DNA of 64,000 nt from assembly GCA_014905825.1 (NCBI GenBank), contig JACGCN010000071.1:1-64000 (forward strand). Direction: 5' to 3'. This DNA comes from Lyophyllum atratum (lineage: Eukaryota; Basidiomycota; Agaricomycetes; Agaricales; Lyophyllaceae). Position 1 is the stretch's first letter, and the number at the start of each line of letters is the position of its first letter. Made by a program: the position numbers and the translations under genes. The notes below the pieces were generated by a model. The model saw only the letters and a list, made by a program, of their open reading frames with translations. It did no database searches and had not been told where the DNA came from. Positions 36,738 through 49,373 of the stretch are shown in pieces.

Positions 36738-37142
36738 AACGGTGGGGAGCAATGGAGTCGCATGGTTTTCGTACAAGTACCATGCACAAGTGCACACTGC
36801 AACTGCGTGCCATTCTACATGTCGATAGTTAATCTCCGGAAGAGCCTCAAGGTTACCTTGTGGATTTCATATCAATGTATTAGCACGCGCTATTGATGAG
36901 GCCTCAGGCCTCATCGACGAATGGTGTGGTGTGGCTGGCGTTGCACGCAGTGAAAGTACGAAATTCGAATGACCAGGATGTTCGCATTCAAACTATCAAT
37001 CGTTGTTCGCGGATCAATTGAAATTGGAACCCAGCTGGGTGATACACTGGTACTACCCAGTGCTACTTTCTACCTGTACAGTTTATGTACTGTATGATCT
37101 ATGCTGTTCACTCCATACATGTTTTTCTAAGCGTAGAACGCG
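36738..37142. other. Intergenic region with a perfect hairpin
   Basis: Between the 3' end of the REB1-like gene and the start of the amidohydrolase gene, both on minus. Apart from the 21-nt palindrome listed separately no feature was seen. Confidence 0.5.
36895..36915. repeat. Perfect 21-nt palindrome (10-bp arms)
   Basis: GATGAGGCCT, one central C, then AGGCCTCATC. It lies about 160 bp upstream of the amidohydrolase start codon. It could be a dimer-binding site for a regulator or a structured leader; nothing in the sequence decides this. Confidence 0.7.
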
Positions 37143-39566
37143 TTAATCTGAATCGGACGAGGAGCTATCACTGTCACTATCTTCAACGACGGCCTTTGAG
37201 ACCACAGTACCCGCAAGTGTGCCTCGCCCAGTGCTTGATCCTGCAGGTGCAGGAGCGCTTATAGGTCCATCTTCCACGACCGAAGCAGCGCTGGTAACTT
37301 TTCGTTCTTTCCGTTTCTTAGTGACGACTGGAGGAGGCATAGGCATGTGCGCTTTCTTGAGTCGCAGAATATCCATAATTTCTAGGTGTTGCGAAGTTAG
37401 GGAGGGAGATAATTGGAGTTTGTAGGGTGTAGTCAACTAAACTAACCTTGGTGAGTCATGTCCTCAAATCCTTTGATGCCCCGCTTCATAGTCAGCCATC
37501 GCCGTTGCAGGGTATGAGCGCTCCACAGGTTCCATTGTGGATCAGCAATCGTCTTCCAGTCAATTTCAGTGTCATCCCGGACGTTCAGGGAGTCCACCCT
37601 ACCCATGAGCGGTCAGAGGCAGGACAACAGGTCAAAGCATGACCGCTTACTTATGGACGAGGATGTATGCATCTTGCTGACTCCATCGTGGCTTCTGTCC
37701 TTCGTTCTTGATAGTTTTACTCAATGCGTCTGTCCTGTGATATCAATGATTTAATGCTGTGCTGTCGAACAAATGGAAAGTACAATAGTAATACCATTTT
37801 ATCCTGCACTGTTGTCGGCCGCGTTTGCCTCCCATCAGCTCGCTCACTCGACCCCAAAAAACTTCATTGTCGGTGTCGAGTCCTTGCTTAATTTTGATAT
37901 CGGTCACGATCCGAGTGAGTTCCTCCTCTTCCGCCTTCGACCACGGACCTAAAGGTTATAGAACGTAAATCTCAAGCCGTTTCAAGGTCGAAAAGGTGCT
38001 CACCTGTCACTCGAACATCCCTATTGACCATATGGTTGCGATAGCGGTCCCTGCAATCAGCGGACCTTCTCCCAACTCTGGCGCTGACCTTCTCCCATTG
38101 CTGGCCTAAGTCAGTTACTGCTCTGTGAAGGATGTCACCACCATGGAAGGCCAGGAGAAAAATTGCGAATAGCGTACTGGACAAGTGCGGCGTCCTCCTG
38201 AGAAGACCACTTTCCTAGTTTCTGCAGTGGGTGGTGGAGTCGACGGACGTGATGATAGACAGCTATGATCGGACGCTGCGGTACAGCAGAGGCTAAATAA
38301 AAAATGAGTTGCAAGATGTTCCAAATTAATAACAAAGCCACGAACTGAGTTCAGACCAAAAGGCATTGTCCCGATTCTTTTCAGAAGTCGGGTAGATGAG
38401 CTCCATCATTTGCTCTTCTGCGAGTCCTTTCATCTGCGAGACAGTGCCGCGTCAACTGAGGCGCAAAGAAAATAAGGAGGACCCTACAATCCGGTAGTTC
38501 TCCATCGCGGTCTGGATCTGTTGCTCCTCGATCGCTGAGAATTTGCCTTTTTTGTAAACAAGACCTACGACGCGGTTTAACAAGATGTCTTTGAGATAAG
38601 AAGCAACATACCTTCAGTCTTGACAAGGTCGGCCAATTTGGCAGCGTTCAACCACTTATTCGCGAGAAGATACGCATGATCAGGACTCGTGTGATGCTCC
38701 GTTCCAGGCAAACTCATGTCAATCGTCCGTCTATGGTGAGCAGGAGGGCCCTGCCCTTCTGACGGAAGACCCAAGATCGCACCAGATCCAACAGGAACCT
38801 GTCCTAGAGGTGTCAGAAGTTGCTGCATTGCAGAGCCGGCGGGTTCATTTGCTGTAGCAGCCGCCTCCCCTAGAGTTTTGAGAACATTCGTAATTTTGGA
38901 CATGTCCAGTGCCTGTAATGCACGCAGGACATCATCATTGGACGCAAAGTTCAGTTCAGAGAACGGAAGATTCGTCTGAGTCGGAAAGAACGTCGGTGGC
39001 ATTGCGTGTGGAGGCATGTAGGGTGGGGCGCCATATGCATATGGCATGAAAGGATATGGCATGAAATGCTGCGAAGGGTGAGGAACCATAGTTGGATCGA
39101 ATTGGGGTTCCAATGGTGGGGGTTGCGCCTCCTCTACGGGTATGGAGTTATCTGGGGCACCCGTGGCCGCAGCGACAATTGCCGAAATCAAAGCCGCCGC
39201 CGATGCCTGAGTATTCGACGCGAGGGTTGGGTCGATCTCTGGCTGAGGAGACTCGCGTTGCTTGCCCTTATCTCTCTTCTTGGATTTTTTGTGTTTCACC
39301 GGCACGGTATCAGCAAGCTGTACTTGGGGAGGTTCGACCACGCTTTCTTCTTGAACTGCCTCCTGCTCAGTGTGATGCCGCTTTTTCTTCTTCTTCTTCT
39401 TCTCCCTCAGCCCCCCAGCGTCCTCTGCCTCATGCTCCTCTTCACGGCGGCGTTTCTTCTTCTTTCCCTTCGGAGCATCTGGGTCCTGAAATTGTGAGGG
39501 CGGAATACCCGAGTCGACCGACACAAGATGTAGCGCAGCGCTAGCTGGCGGAGGGATTATTGACAT
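37143..39566 (-). CDS. REB1: REB1/TTF1-like Myb-domain DNA-binding protein
   Basis: The N-terminus carries lysine-rich tracts that look like nuclear localisation signals (GKKKKRRREEEHE, LREKKKKKKKRHH). A Pro/Met/Tyr-rich stretch follows (PFMPYAYGAPPYMPPHAMPP). The C-terminal half has Myb/SANT-like repeats over many small exons: GKWSSQEDAALVQ, VSARVGRRSADCRDRYRNHM, GPWSKAEEEELTRIVTDIKI, SELMGGKRGRQQCRIKW, KPRWSQQDAYILVHK. This layout matches Reb1 of yeasts and TTF1 of animals, which stop RNA polymerase I and set nucleosome-free promoters. The tail is an acidic Ser/Asp run. Total is about 600-650 residues. The Reb1 name is by family resemblance; a different Myb paralogue is possible. Confidence 0.83.
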
Positions 39567-39668
39567 TTAGGGTGGGCAGTTTGGCGTCCTTAAGAAAAAG
39601 TTGATTTCATTGTGACGTGCGTAATCGGCCGTCACACTCTCCCTATTATTACAATTTTAATTTAGAAT

Positions 39669-40413
39669 TTACAGATCGTCGTCTTCATCAAACCACCGGT
39701 CTTCTGCCTCTCTGTCGTCTTCGTCCAGTGATTCGTCCCAATCAACGCTATCATAGTCAAATGGCTGTGGAAAAGTGTAAGGATTGACGGTCTGGATGTC
39801 AAATATCATGACAACTTGCCTCAAGTAACCCGTATATGAGACGTTCTCGTATGGAGCGTTCGAATAGTAACTTGGCATCCTCTGTGCTCTCATCATCCGC
39901 GACCGAGATCTCTACCCCTTCTTCATCACTGCTCTCATCTTCTTCGGGAATGAATTGCTCAGCAGCTGCGCGTTCTCGCCTCAGTGTTCTAAACCGTTCG
40001 GCTTCACGATCCTCTTCATACCCTCCCAAGAGACCGCCTAGTTTTCCAACATATTTAGTTGAGCCTCCTAGAAAACCACTCTCCGCCCAAGCCTTCTCCT
40101 CTGCGCCGTCTTGTATTCCCCGGCGCTCGGGTCCTTGCCATAGGTTGGGCCATTTCCTCTTCGCGACGTCAAAATGAAGTTCAGGAGGGCCCCCACTAAC
40201 ATATTTGAGACGTCGATTGCGAACGACCGGAAGAACAGTCCGCTCCTTGGCAGAGGTGATGCCGCTGAAATGTAGCAGCAAATGGGGTGGTAGTTGACTT
40301 AGATGTTTGTTCAAGAACGTGATAGCTTCTTTTTCCGGTGAAGGTGCATAGTCATCGGGTAAGCCAAGATACGAAAGGGAAAAAGATTTGTCAAAGGGAG
40401 GTCCTGACGACAT
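39669..40413 (-). CDS. CCDC97-like (DUF2052) splicing-linked protein
   Basis: Two exons code about 230 residues. The N-terminus (ITFLNKHLSQLPPHLLLHFS) leads to RRLKYVSGGPPELHFDVAKR, then an acidic stretch and IRERLIYGLLEPFDYDSVDW, the conserved closing motif of the CCDC97/DUF2052 family, followed by an acidic end. Animal CCDC97 has been found with the SF3b splicing complex. The single intron (39765-39819) begins GC (GAG|GCAAGT) and ends ACAG, so it is a GC-AG intron; without it the frame cannot reach the conserved PFDYDSVDW. The start MSSGPPFDK was preferred over an in-frame ATG 29 codons upstream because family conservation begins close to it. Confidence 0.87.
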
Positions 40414-40699
40414 TGCTGCGAGTTCTGGACGAAAGCTCACAAATCTTATGCGAGTCACGTCACATGACCGTGACCGAAACAAGCATATGCAAAGAACCAC
40501 ATGATCTCCAATAATGGTTCTTGTCTTGAGCAGTGTCTTGTTCGAAGCCTGCGGCTGACTTCTCAGTGCCGCAATTCGTCGAACACAGCGTGTGCCATTT
40601 GAATGGCATATCCATATTGAAATCCTGTCTGCCGTATGTAAGTCGTCGTCCTAACGTCTTACAGTCGCTCATTTGATTTATCAACAGGAAATCTTTACA

Positions 40700-42224
40700 A
40701 TGGCCGAAAATCCGATCCAGCAGAGGCACCTATCACCGTAAGCTGGAACGGTCATGAAATAAAACTCCAAATTCACTCGGAATCCGTTAGGACGAAAAGG
40801 GCAGCCAACCTGAACAAGAGAACTGACTACCATAAGCGGACGTACCAGAGAACGGAGGTACAAGGCAGAACTACTGACAGGGCGATGCCGAGCATCATTG
40901 CAGGCTCTCCCCCAATGCCCGCTGTTGACAGAGAGACATTGTGGGACCGCCCATCGACCCATGCCACAGATTCCATACCACGCTTTTCGTCTCTTTCGCA
41001 AAGCCAAAATCATCCCGAGATATATTCCTGCAGATGGTCCTGGTGCCGCCTCACATTCGACACCAATGCAGGTCTTGAGCACCATGTCATTCATGACCAC
41101 GTGCTGACGGCTGTCCCGGTCAGGCGTGACGATATAGCGATATACAGGAGAGTAGAAGAAGGCATTGGGGAGAGCTTGACCTTATCTGGCCTTGGAATGT
41201 CCACTTCAAGTCATGTCATAGCAAGTGATCGATCGAAGCCCAGGACAATCGAGGGTAAGTGGAGAGCCCCTTGGTATCAGCTATAGTCATCTTACTGTCG
41301 ATTATTCGTCTTTCGACAGAAAATACCGTCGAACCCGAACTGACCTCTTCACTCCCATCTCCGCCAGCATCGAGCCCTACATCCGCTACTTTTGAGGATG
41401 TGGGACAGTACCCGTATGATTCTGCGTCAGCATTTGCTCCAGAAGCACCCTTGCGAAATCCTTCCTTTGCACCACACTTGAATGATATTGTTCATGAAGA
41501 TTCGACCACGCCAAAAAGAAGACAGACACCTCCTAGTTTTGCCTCCCTTTCCTCGCCCCTCGATTATCAGTTCGACATGTTAGCCGACCCACCCATGCCG
41601 ACTTTTGATTCACTCGTGGAAAGTGCAATAGGTGCTAACCGGAGGCGCACAGAAGACAGTCCTGCTAAACCTTCTCCTTCATCCCAACCCGGATGCGGTG
41701 GAACCCAAGGCTCCCAAGTCTCATCAACTTCTTCCAGCTCATATGACTCCGTGGAGAAACAGCTCACTCAAAGCATGGACGTAGACGATGATATTGACCT
41801 GAACTCAGAACCTATGTTCCAACCAGCGTTTCATTCCACTGCTCTCGGCGTCGTGAACGACACAACTCCATTACGAGGTACACCAGTCCGAGCTAAACAG
41901 GCGTGGTACGGAACTTGGTCAGCCCGAAGCCTTAAATCGCCCTTGGTTGATGCCAGTGTCCGAAATGCACTGTCCACACCATCACAACTTTCAAATAAAG
42001 AAACGCAAGCCGGAACACATTCGGGGCATATATTTCACTCTGGCATGTTGCGAATAACGCCTGCGGCATCACCGTCAATGGACGATGGCGGGAGATCCCA
42101 ACAATGGCAGGCTTACCCTTCGACACAATCGCAATCGCAATCTCAAGGTAGCTCCTTGGAATATGTATCATATCCGCCTCTACAAACCCAAGCTCCTTAC
42201 CGGAGTCAGAGCTTAAGCCAGTAA
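40700..42224 (+). CDS. Single C2H2 zinc-finger protein with Ser/Pro-rich tail
   Basis: Three exons. Exon 1 (MAENPIQQRHLSP, 40700-40737) splices over a 53-nt intron into TKRAANLNKRTDYHKRTYQR. One zinc finger is visible near 41020-41100: YSCRWSWCRLTFDTNAGLEH then HVIHDHV, with C-x4-C-x12-H-x4-H spacing. The rest (about 300 residues) is Ser/Thr/Pro/Gln-rich with the acidic patch MDVDDDIDLNSEP and the repeats SQSQSQSQ. The intron at about 41253-41319 is canonical. I do not recognise a named family. A regulatory role is inferred only from the finger and the disordered tail. It is divergent from the CCDC97-like gene. Confidence 0.75.
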
Positions 42225-42378
42225 TGGGTTTTTATCTTTATCGCTTGTTTCTGTAGTTAAGCTTTTGTATCATTGAATGACGTCAACGCGTTTCAATTGT
42301 AGTATCAGTATCAACATTGATAAATAACTATTATGGCAGGTTTATACTTTAACCTCATCTTGAACCATACGAGTCGCG

Positions 42379-43757
42379 ATGGATACGAATATCGACGCGG
42401 ATCCTCCAGAGACTAGCAAGGAAGTGGTGAAACACATTTCAGAGCTGCTCCTGGTCATTTTTGTCCATGGCTTCAAGGGCACAGACCAAACGTTTGGTGA
42501 CTTCCCAGAGCGACTTCAACATATACTTACGGAAACCACAACGGACGTTGCGGTGGAGTGTATAGTGTTTCCCGCATACGAGGTATGGAAACTAACTTTC
42601 GAAGAAACAGAGAAAGCTGACAGGACAATATCAATCTTAGACCAAGGGTGACCTGGTACACCTCTGAATCCTCATGCACTCGAATCCGGGCTGAACGTTC
42701 ATTCAGAATGAAGCCGTTATCCGATTTGCGGACTGGCTTACGACACTCACAGTTCAAAGGGAGGTCGCATCAGGTGGTGGAGCAGGGAAGGCAAACATCG
42801 TACTTTGCGGTCACAGGTAAGACAACTTCATCCGCTTCATGCTCATAGCTGAACCTTGAAACCACAAGTATGGGAGGGCTACTGATAGCGGATACTTTAC
42901 TTGAGTTTTACAAGACACGACCGGACAAGACATGCCCCCTGTGGCCCAAAATTACTGCTTGCATTGCCTTGGACACCCCTGCAAGATAGTTTTTATTCGT
43001 ATCAAGGCCTATCAGCTGATGTACAATATTCAGTATCTCGGAATACATCCGCACGTCTTCAAAAATAGCGTCACGAAGGCAGCAGAATACGCATCCGCTG
43101 CACAAACAGTCGGATCTGCCGTCTTCGGTGCTTTTGCCAGCCTTGGCGCGAAGAAAGCAACAACGCCTACAACGATCCCGCCACCGACTACGCCGGCTAC
43201 TGCAGCCTCAGGTCCTAGCTGGATGAGATGGGCTGCGCCGGCTGCATATGCCGTTGGCGGTGCTATCGTGGCAGGCGCCGCGGGGAGTGCATACTACAAA
43301 CGAGACGAGATCAATGTCGGTTTCACTTGGGCAACAGATCACATGAAGTACGTAGGGAACCTATGGGACGAAGCGGCGTTGACGAGACGCGTCGAGGCGC
43401 TGGTCAATCTCGAGGAACAAGCAGGAGTGATATTCCGCACGTGAGCAGAAAGGCAGAGTTCTCCGAAAACTAAAACTAAACCGCAATCCCAGGTTCTACA
43501 CGTTTATCCCAGCCACGCCCCCGTTCAGTGCAGCTCGGACGTTCATTGTCCTCCCAAAGCGGGGATCGCGTCAACTTGCCCATTTCCAGCCAGCCAGAAA
43601 TACCATGGCACCAGACGAGTTACAGGCGCACACTGGAATGTTTGGTGCGAAAATGAATGATGGATATTACGAACTGGGTCTCTCCATAGCGAAGATCATC
43701 CGCGAGTCGCTCGATTCTAAGGGAGCTACCTCTGACGAAAGGATCCATGAGAGCTAA
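42379..43757 (+). CDS. Serine lipase/esterase (alpha/beta hydrolase, DUF676-like)
   Basis: The fold is shown by LLLVIFVHGFKGTDQTFGDF (oxyanion-hole segment), the nucleophile motif GHSMGG split by an intron, and LWPKITACIALDTP. Downstream is YLGIHPHVFKNSVTKAAEYA. An Ala/Gly-rich hydrophobic stretch (WAAPAAYAVGGAIVAGAAGS) could be a membrane segment. The C-terminus is FYTFIPATPPFSAARTFIVL and a tail ending DERIHES. Six exons are needed. The intron at 42981-43033 starts GCAAGA (GC-AG), because the direct frame stops two codons on. It resembles fungal proteins annotated as serine lipases of the DUF676/ROG1 type; the substrate is unknown. It is convergent with NAA10. Confidence 0.85.
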
Positions 43758-43897
43758 CTGGCGAAACACCAGAAGAGGGAGCTTTGGATCAAATCAAGCT
43801 AAACACCTTGTGTATACCTTCCTTGTGTATACCCTGTAATTGTCTATAAGTAATTATTATCTCAGAAGCCACCTGTGATAAACGGTGATATCGATAT

Positions 43898-44638
43898 CAA
43901 CTTTTCAGCGAAAGGTACATGTCATAGGCGTCTTCTCCGTCAGCATCTGACCAGGAGTGACTTCAGTAAAGACGTTGGATAACAGGAAGGGTGACGAACA
44001 GTAGCCCTTCTCTATGTCTTTTACTGTAAAACCCAGTGTATCTCTGTACAGTCCTAGCGCTGCTCGGTTGGATTTCCTAACATGTAGGGACACGTTGGAA
44101 GCCCGATATATGGACGCCATAGCTTCTTCTTCGATGGGAGTAAGCATATATAAAGTGGGAAAAGAATGAAACACGTACGAGACTGCACCATGAGCTTCTT
44201 GGCCAGGCCTAAACGTCGATACGAACGCAGAACTGATATCGAGGTTACGTGTCCATGGGGGTCTTCGCCTTCTGCGGTTTCTTCCTCCCTGTGTCGCATC
44301 TCGTCGCGTCAAAGTCAATGATAACTGATACGTTGGAAGTCGGGGGTTACATTTTGGCAAGGATATATCCCACAATCCTACCCTTGTTATCTTCTGCAAC
44401 GTAAGAAAGCGATGGCCAGGTCATAGCGTGGTATAGATCTATTCCTGTGAGTACGTATGGGATGCACGCGGCCTACATTGAAGATTACACACAGTACTTC
44501 ATTGTGTAGTTTTCTGGCAAGTTCTGCAAATTGCAAGCCTGCATGCCCGCGAGGTCTTCTACCTGGCCAAACAAGGTAAGCCAAGCACCATTAGATCGTA
44601 GTAAGCTTTCATACTCGTGCTGCGCGCACATTGACCAT
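43898..44638 (-). CDS. NAA10: N-terminal acetyltransferase A catalytic subunit
   Basis: NAA10 (Ard1) acetylates the N-termini of nascent proteins at the ribosome, with NAA15 as anchor. Six small exons splice cleanly: [48 protein letters not shown], a block with the acetyl-CoA loop [33 protein letters not shown], and [17 protein letters not shown]. These match the family from its first residue to its usual final block. The start at 44636-44638 gives the typical short N-terminus. Length, about 165 residues, is normal. It lies in tandem with the PAF-acetylhydrolase gene, with about 150 bp between. Confidence 0.95.
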
Positions 44639-44788
44639 GCTGGAGCTTCGCGGCAAGGTCACCAAATAGCTGGGACCCGGACGTTTGACTTCAAGGCTGC
44701 AAGTGGTTGGAGTTACCAGTGTTTGGTTCTTAGGATATCCGCCCGACGACAACACGCTTTTCAAGCTCGCCAAAACTCTCTGGATGCT

Positions 44789-46671
44789 CTACGTTACAAG
44801 AACATCTCCTACAGTTCCTACCAATTTCCTCTTTGGCCGACCATCCTTCCTCTTCCCTACAACTTCAATTTCCATTTTTCTTGTCGAAGTTGAACTCAAT
44901 ACTTCCTCTAAATTTCCGTCTAGGAATGCAATCGATAGGCTAGAAAATACGTCCATGAGGGTCTGTGCTTTAGCCGTTCTAAGGAGGGGAAGAACAGGAT
45001 AGTCCGAAAAAGTTTCATGCTGGGATCCAACTAGTAGTAGTACGAAGGTTAACTAAGTTTGACATCGGATGACGCCCCAGCCCACTTACCGAGGGTCAAA
45101 ATACGTCTTCCCTGTGGCTCCCAAGCTTTAATGACATCTTGCAATCTTGTATAATGATCCTTCCAAAGGGTAAACGTTTCTGAGTTGATAACCAATATCT
45201 GGGGGAGCTGGCTGTGACAAGATGGGTCGTCTAGGGCCTGGTCTCCAGTTCGACTGAGCGAGTCCACAGTGGATGCAGATTTATCCGACAATGATGACAG
45301 TGTTCGCAATAAAGGTACGGGTCCTGGCAACGGTAAAGGCTCTAACCATGGGTCGAGGATTAGAGCGCGCGAGATAGGTATGTGGGGATATTCCGGGGGT
45401 GGATTAGTGGATAGTATGGATAGCTAACACACTAAAAATCAGGTATCGGCTCCTCGGATATACTGGATCAACATACCACTGTACAACCTCCGAACGAATG
45501 GCCAGCAAGAGTAACATTTGCGTCTAAGCATACTGGTCCTTTTCCGGAGGTAACGTCAACACACGACCAGCTGTTGTAGTCTATATGACTATTATCGATG
45601 GTCTCCAGCTCTGATGAACAATTATTTTGCACAAAATCACAAAAGGTTTTGTATGCGGTATATATTTCTTCACGACGAAATTCAAGTTGGTCCGTCCGCA
45701 TAGGAAACGGAGTCGGGTTATCGGGGTTACCAGTCTTTTCTAAGCTGTACAAGTTCATTAGGGACAAGAATGAAAAAAATGTGGTGACCACACACATGAC
45801 ATCGGCCTCCTGGTAATAGAGGATTGGCTTGTCTTGGTATCTACCATCAGGCCCTCGTACTCGCATGACGCATGCACAACCAGTCCCGTCCCGGTGCTCT
45901 AGTGCAAGAACAACCTTGCCCGATGCTGCCATCCTTGAGCATATTTGGCTACATGTAGGGTGTCAGTCTGGGGGGAATTCTCTGATATGTCAAGGAGCGC
46001 ACCTATACGCCGTACGGCTTCCCCCGAGGCCATGAGAGAATATCACGAGAGGCCATTGTTCAATTTCTGTCTCACCCTTATCTGAAGACGCCGCCTCCTT
46101 GGGATTCGCGAGCGAAGCATTTGGGTAGACAGGTATCTAGTCGACATGAATAATGGAAGCCATCAAATGGGCGGTGTGCTTGCCTGGATAAGGGAGCCGA
46201 AGAGATACACAATAGGCCAGAGCACCCAATGGGGGATCTCTATCGGGCCTGTTAGGCAGATGGATTGGAGTGGTAGGGCGACGTACTTGAAAACCTGACA
46301 AAGCCACGTAATGATTCTTTCACAGGTCTATTGAAAGGTCAACAAAACGTTTAAAGCCCCTCAATAGACGTGACGCACCGTATTACCCAGTCAAGGCCCT
46401 TCTTCGTTAATTTTGAGGCGTCAGCGGGGTAATAAGCGGTGAAGGCGACCTCCTCGAGGATGAGTGCTGATTGGGGAGCATCGGACTGCTGATTCCGTAG
46501 CTTTATACAACCAACAGGGCGAGGAGATGGAACACGGCTCAGGAATGTCGTTGCGCCGACAGGGAAGCGGCCTGGAATTTCGGAGAGAAAGAACATTGGC
46601 TGGTTGCCCTCGGAGCTCGTTGACCGGAAACCGTGTAGTTTACACTCCGCGACCCCGCTGAAGCGCGACAC
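44789..46671 (-). CDS. PAF-acetylhydrolase-like lipase (PLA2 group VII fold)
   Basis: This alpha/beta hydrolase resembles platelet-activating factor acetylhydrolases, which remove short or oxidised acyl chains from phospholipids. Marks are YYPADASKLTKKGLDWVIR, PVKESLRGFVRFS, VIFSHGLGGSRTAY (oxyanion hole), GKVVLALEHRDGTG, the nucleophile elbow AGHSFGGCTV, RALILDPWLEPLPL (acid) and HETFSDYPVLPLL (catalytic His). All triad positions are present. The intron at 46137-46183 starts GCAAGC (GC-AG). No clear signal peptide is seen, so it is probably an intracellular form. It is divergent from the GH79 gene, with 188 bp between starts. Confidence 0.9.
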
Positions 46672-46859
46672 TTATTTATAATTAGAACAACCATCACTTG
46701 TACCTTGCACTTGTCTCTATGCTATACCTTCAACAGCATGCCTTATGGCATTACTGACCCATGTGGCTATCAAACACTCCGCTCATCCCTACCCTGATTC
46801 ATATAACGGACTGGGCCATATAAGACCGCATCCTGCGAGGGAGACCGCCCATCATCGCT

Positions 46860-49052
46860 ATGTTCCCGTTCCCTCTCCCTGTCACTCCTTTGAATTGTAT
46901 TTTAGCTCTTACCCTCGGGCTCAGCAGCGTTTCTGCAGCGGATCCTATCAGCGTTTCCGTGCCATCGACTGCCCCTACTCATAATGTCGTCCAATCCAAT
47001 TTCCTCGGGATCAGCTTGGAGTTGAGCTTCATGGACGAATACTGTAAGTTCTGCTCCTGCTACGCATGACGACTTGAACTTGACCCTCTTGCGCAGTTGG
47101 GAACGATACGTCGACCATCCCTGTTGCAGTCATGAACTATCTTTCGGGCATACGAAGCCGCACAGGGAATAATCCTTTGCGACTCCGCGTCGGTGGTAAC
47201 TCCATGGATAGCTCCGTCTATGTACCCGAACAGACCTCCCCCATGGTGGAGATGAAGCAAAATGCAGCGAATGCCAATAATCAGCCCGCCACCTATGGTC
47301 CAATGCTCTGGGATGTCATGAAGAAGGTCGCCGATGATGTCGGAGGCGCAGAGTATCTTATCGGTGCGTGCTCTTGTCCATTTGCGAACCTGAAACGCTG
47401 AACTCTAATCGTTCGGGCTTCCAGGCCTCTCGTTACTTGATCCTAATAATTTAAACGTACCCGTTTTGGCTGGTATGTGACGATCACTTGGTTTAATATC
47501 AAACACATAAACATCTCACCTGCGATGATAAGGTGCCGCTCAGGAGAAACTCGGAGATTCTCTCGATGGTTTCCTATTGGGAAATGTGCGTCTCGTTCAA
47601 GCTCGAAGTTGCCTTGTATATTGATCGCGACTGCCTTGCAGGAACCTGATCTCTACACCACTCATCAACAGCGCCCGAACATTCAAAATTATACTACCGA
47701 CATTTACATCGACGTGAGTTCCTCCAGCGCTTAGATCATGCGCCGAACTAAAACTTCGTTTCTACCAGGAATTCAAAACTGTTTCCAACCGTTTGGCCGA
47801 TACATCTGCAGGCAATCTTCTCAACCTCAAGAAGATTGGCGGTCCTACAGTCTGTTGCGCTTGGGTGAGTGCAATCTCGCTTATAAGTGATGTAGAGCTA
47901 ACATCTGCGCTCTGCGTCGACAGAACCTTGATGCTCTTCTGCAGGGCGGCTATCTAGCCAATTTCGATAATATTTTGAAATATATATCGTATGTATACCT
48001 TTGCAAGATATGACTGTGCGTTGACCTAACACATCATCAGGCTTCAACACTACCCACAGAATAATTGCTTTGGACGGTATGATTTCGAGATACCTTACTA
48101 CATGCAGCACGCAAATGGTGTGTGACATAACCGAAGTAGTGTTAACACCCTACTCACGCTCATTTCAGTTGTCCGACTTGCATCATGGCAACAACCCGGT
48201 ATCGCCATAACGGCATCCAACACGTCGGCGAATCGTCCCCAGCTCATCATGTCTGAGTTCAACTCCGCATCATGCGGTGGGATCCCCAAGATCTCCGATA
48301 CTTTTGCCGTTGGATCACTCTGGACCGTGGATTACGCTCTCCAAATGGCGTCTGTCGGCTACAGCGCCGCATATCTGCATACCCGCGAACGGGGCATCAC
48401 GTACAATTTGTTCGCCCCGCCCGAAGGACCCAATGGCAACCCAGGCCCGTGGGTGACCAACCCCCCGTACTACGCACTCGTCGCGGCCGCAGAGGCGCTG
48501 CAGTCTACTGACGGGAGCGTCGTCGTCGACTTAAACATCGCCGGCTCCCAGACCAACAAGGGTGCCACTGTTGCGGGGTACGCCGTGTACGACGGGAAGG
48601 GCGCGAACGTGCAGCAATTCGTACTGTTCAACTACGCCAATGCCTCCACTGCCACCGCGACGTTTGCTCTCCCGCCCAGCGCCTTCAAATCCGTCAACAA
48701 GAAGACCGTCCAAGTGAAATATTTGTCAGCGCAAGACCTCCACGAGACGACCAACATCGCGTGGGGTGGGCAAACGCTTGCAGGCGTCGGAAATGGGACA
48801 TTCAAGGACGATAGCTCATTCTGGGTCGCGCCTAACAAGAACGTCGACTGTAGCAACGGATGCTCCATTGACGTGCCTCCAACAGCAATGGCGGTTGTCT
48901 TTGCAAATGGGGTGAGCAAGGTCAACACTGCCCAGACCAAGCCCGTAACAGGGAAGAACACGGCATCATCGTCAGCGACACTTTTGTCCGTGACCAGTCC
49001 TTTATTATTCATTCCCTTGGTTCTGGGGGCTATTGGTTTCCTCGGGCGCTAG
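46860..49052 (+). CDS. GH79-type beta-glucuronidase, secreted and probably GPI-anchored
   Basis: A signal peptide is visible (PLNCILALTLGLSSVSAADP). The catalytic core of GH79 follows: NFLGISLELSFMDEY, NPLRLRVGGNSMDSSVYVPE, the acid/base region FLLGNEPDLY, then the nucleophile region LIMSEFNSASCGG and VDYALQMASVGYSAAYLHTR. The C-terminal beta domain ends with a Ser/Thr-rich stretch and a hydrophobic tail (LLSVTSPLLFIPLVLGAIGF), the form of a GPI attachment signal. About eight exons are used. Family enzymes release glucuronic acid from plant arabinogalactan proteins or related glycans. This suggests plant cell wall degradation or wall remodelling, depending on whether the anchor holds. Confidence 0.92.
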
Positions 49053-49373
49053 TCCCACCATTGGACTGTACACGCCATCCTCCATAAATTATTCGTCCAA
49101 AGTACTGGTTACATATGTATTACACTGTACATCGTGTTGAGACACTGTAACTACGTTGTTACAAAGCCTTGCATATGTGTATGAATGGCGTGGAACCATC
49201 CAATATCCTACAGTTGGTATGAGAAGTAATTGCGTGCTATGAACAGATGCAGTATCATCATCATCGTACAAGGTATTCGTCACGACTCCAAGAAAATTAA
49301 AAATACCCTACTCCTAGTGCCTTCTTACGTCGTCGACAAATCGCTTCGCGATTTGTCTCCTCCCACCCGACTC
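49053..49373. other. Spacer between convergent GH79 and GRR1 genes
   Basis: AT-leaning 3' flanks of both genes. A short direct repeat CTACTCCTAGTGCC / CGACTCCTAGTGCC occurs at about 49308 and 49368, near the GRR1 stop. Confidence 0.5.
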
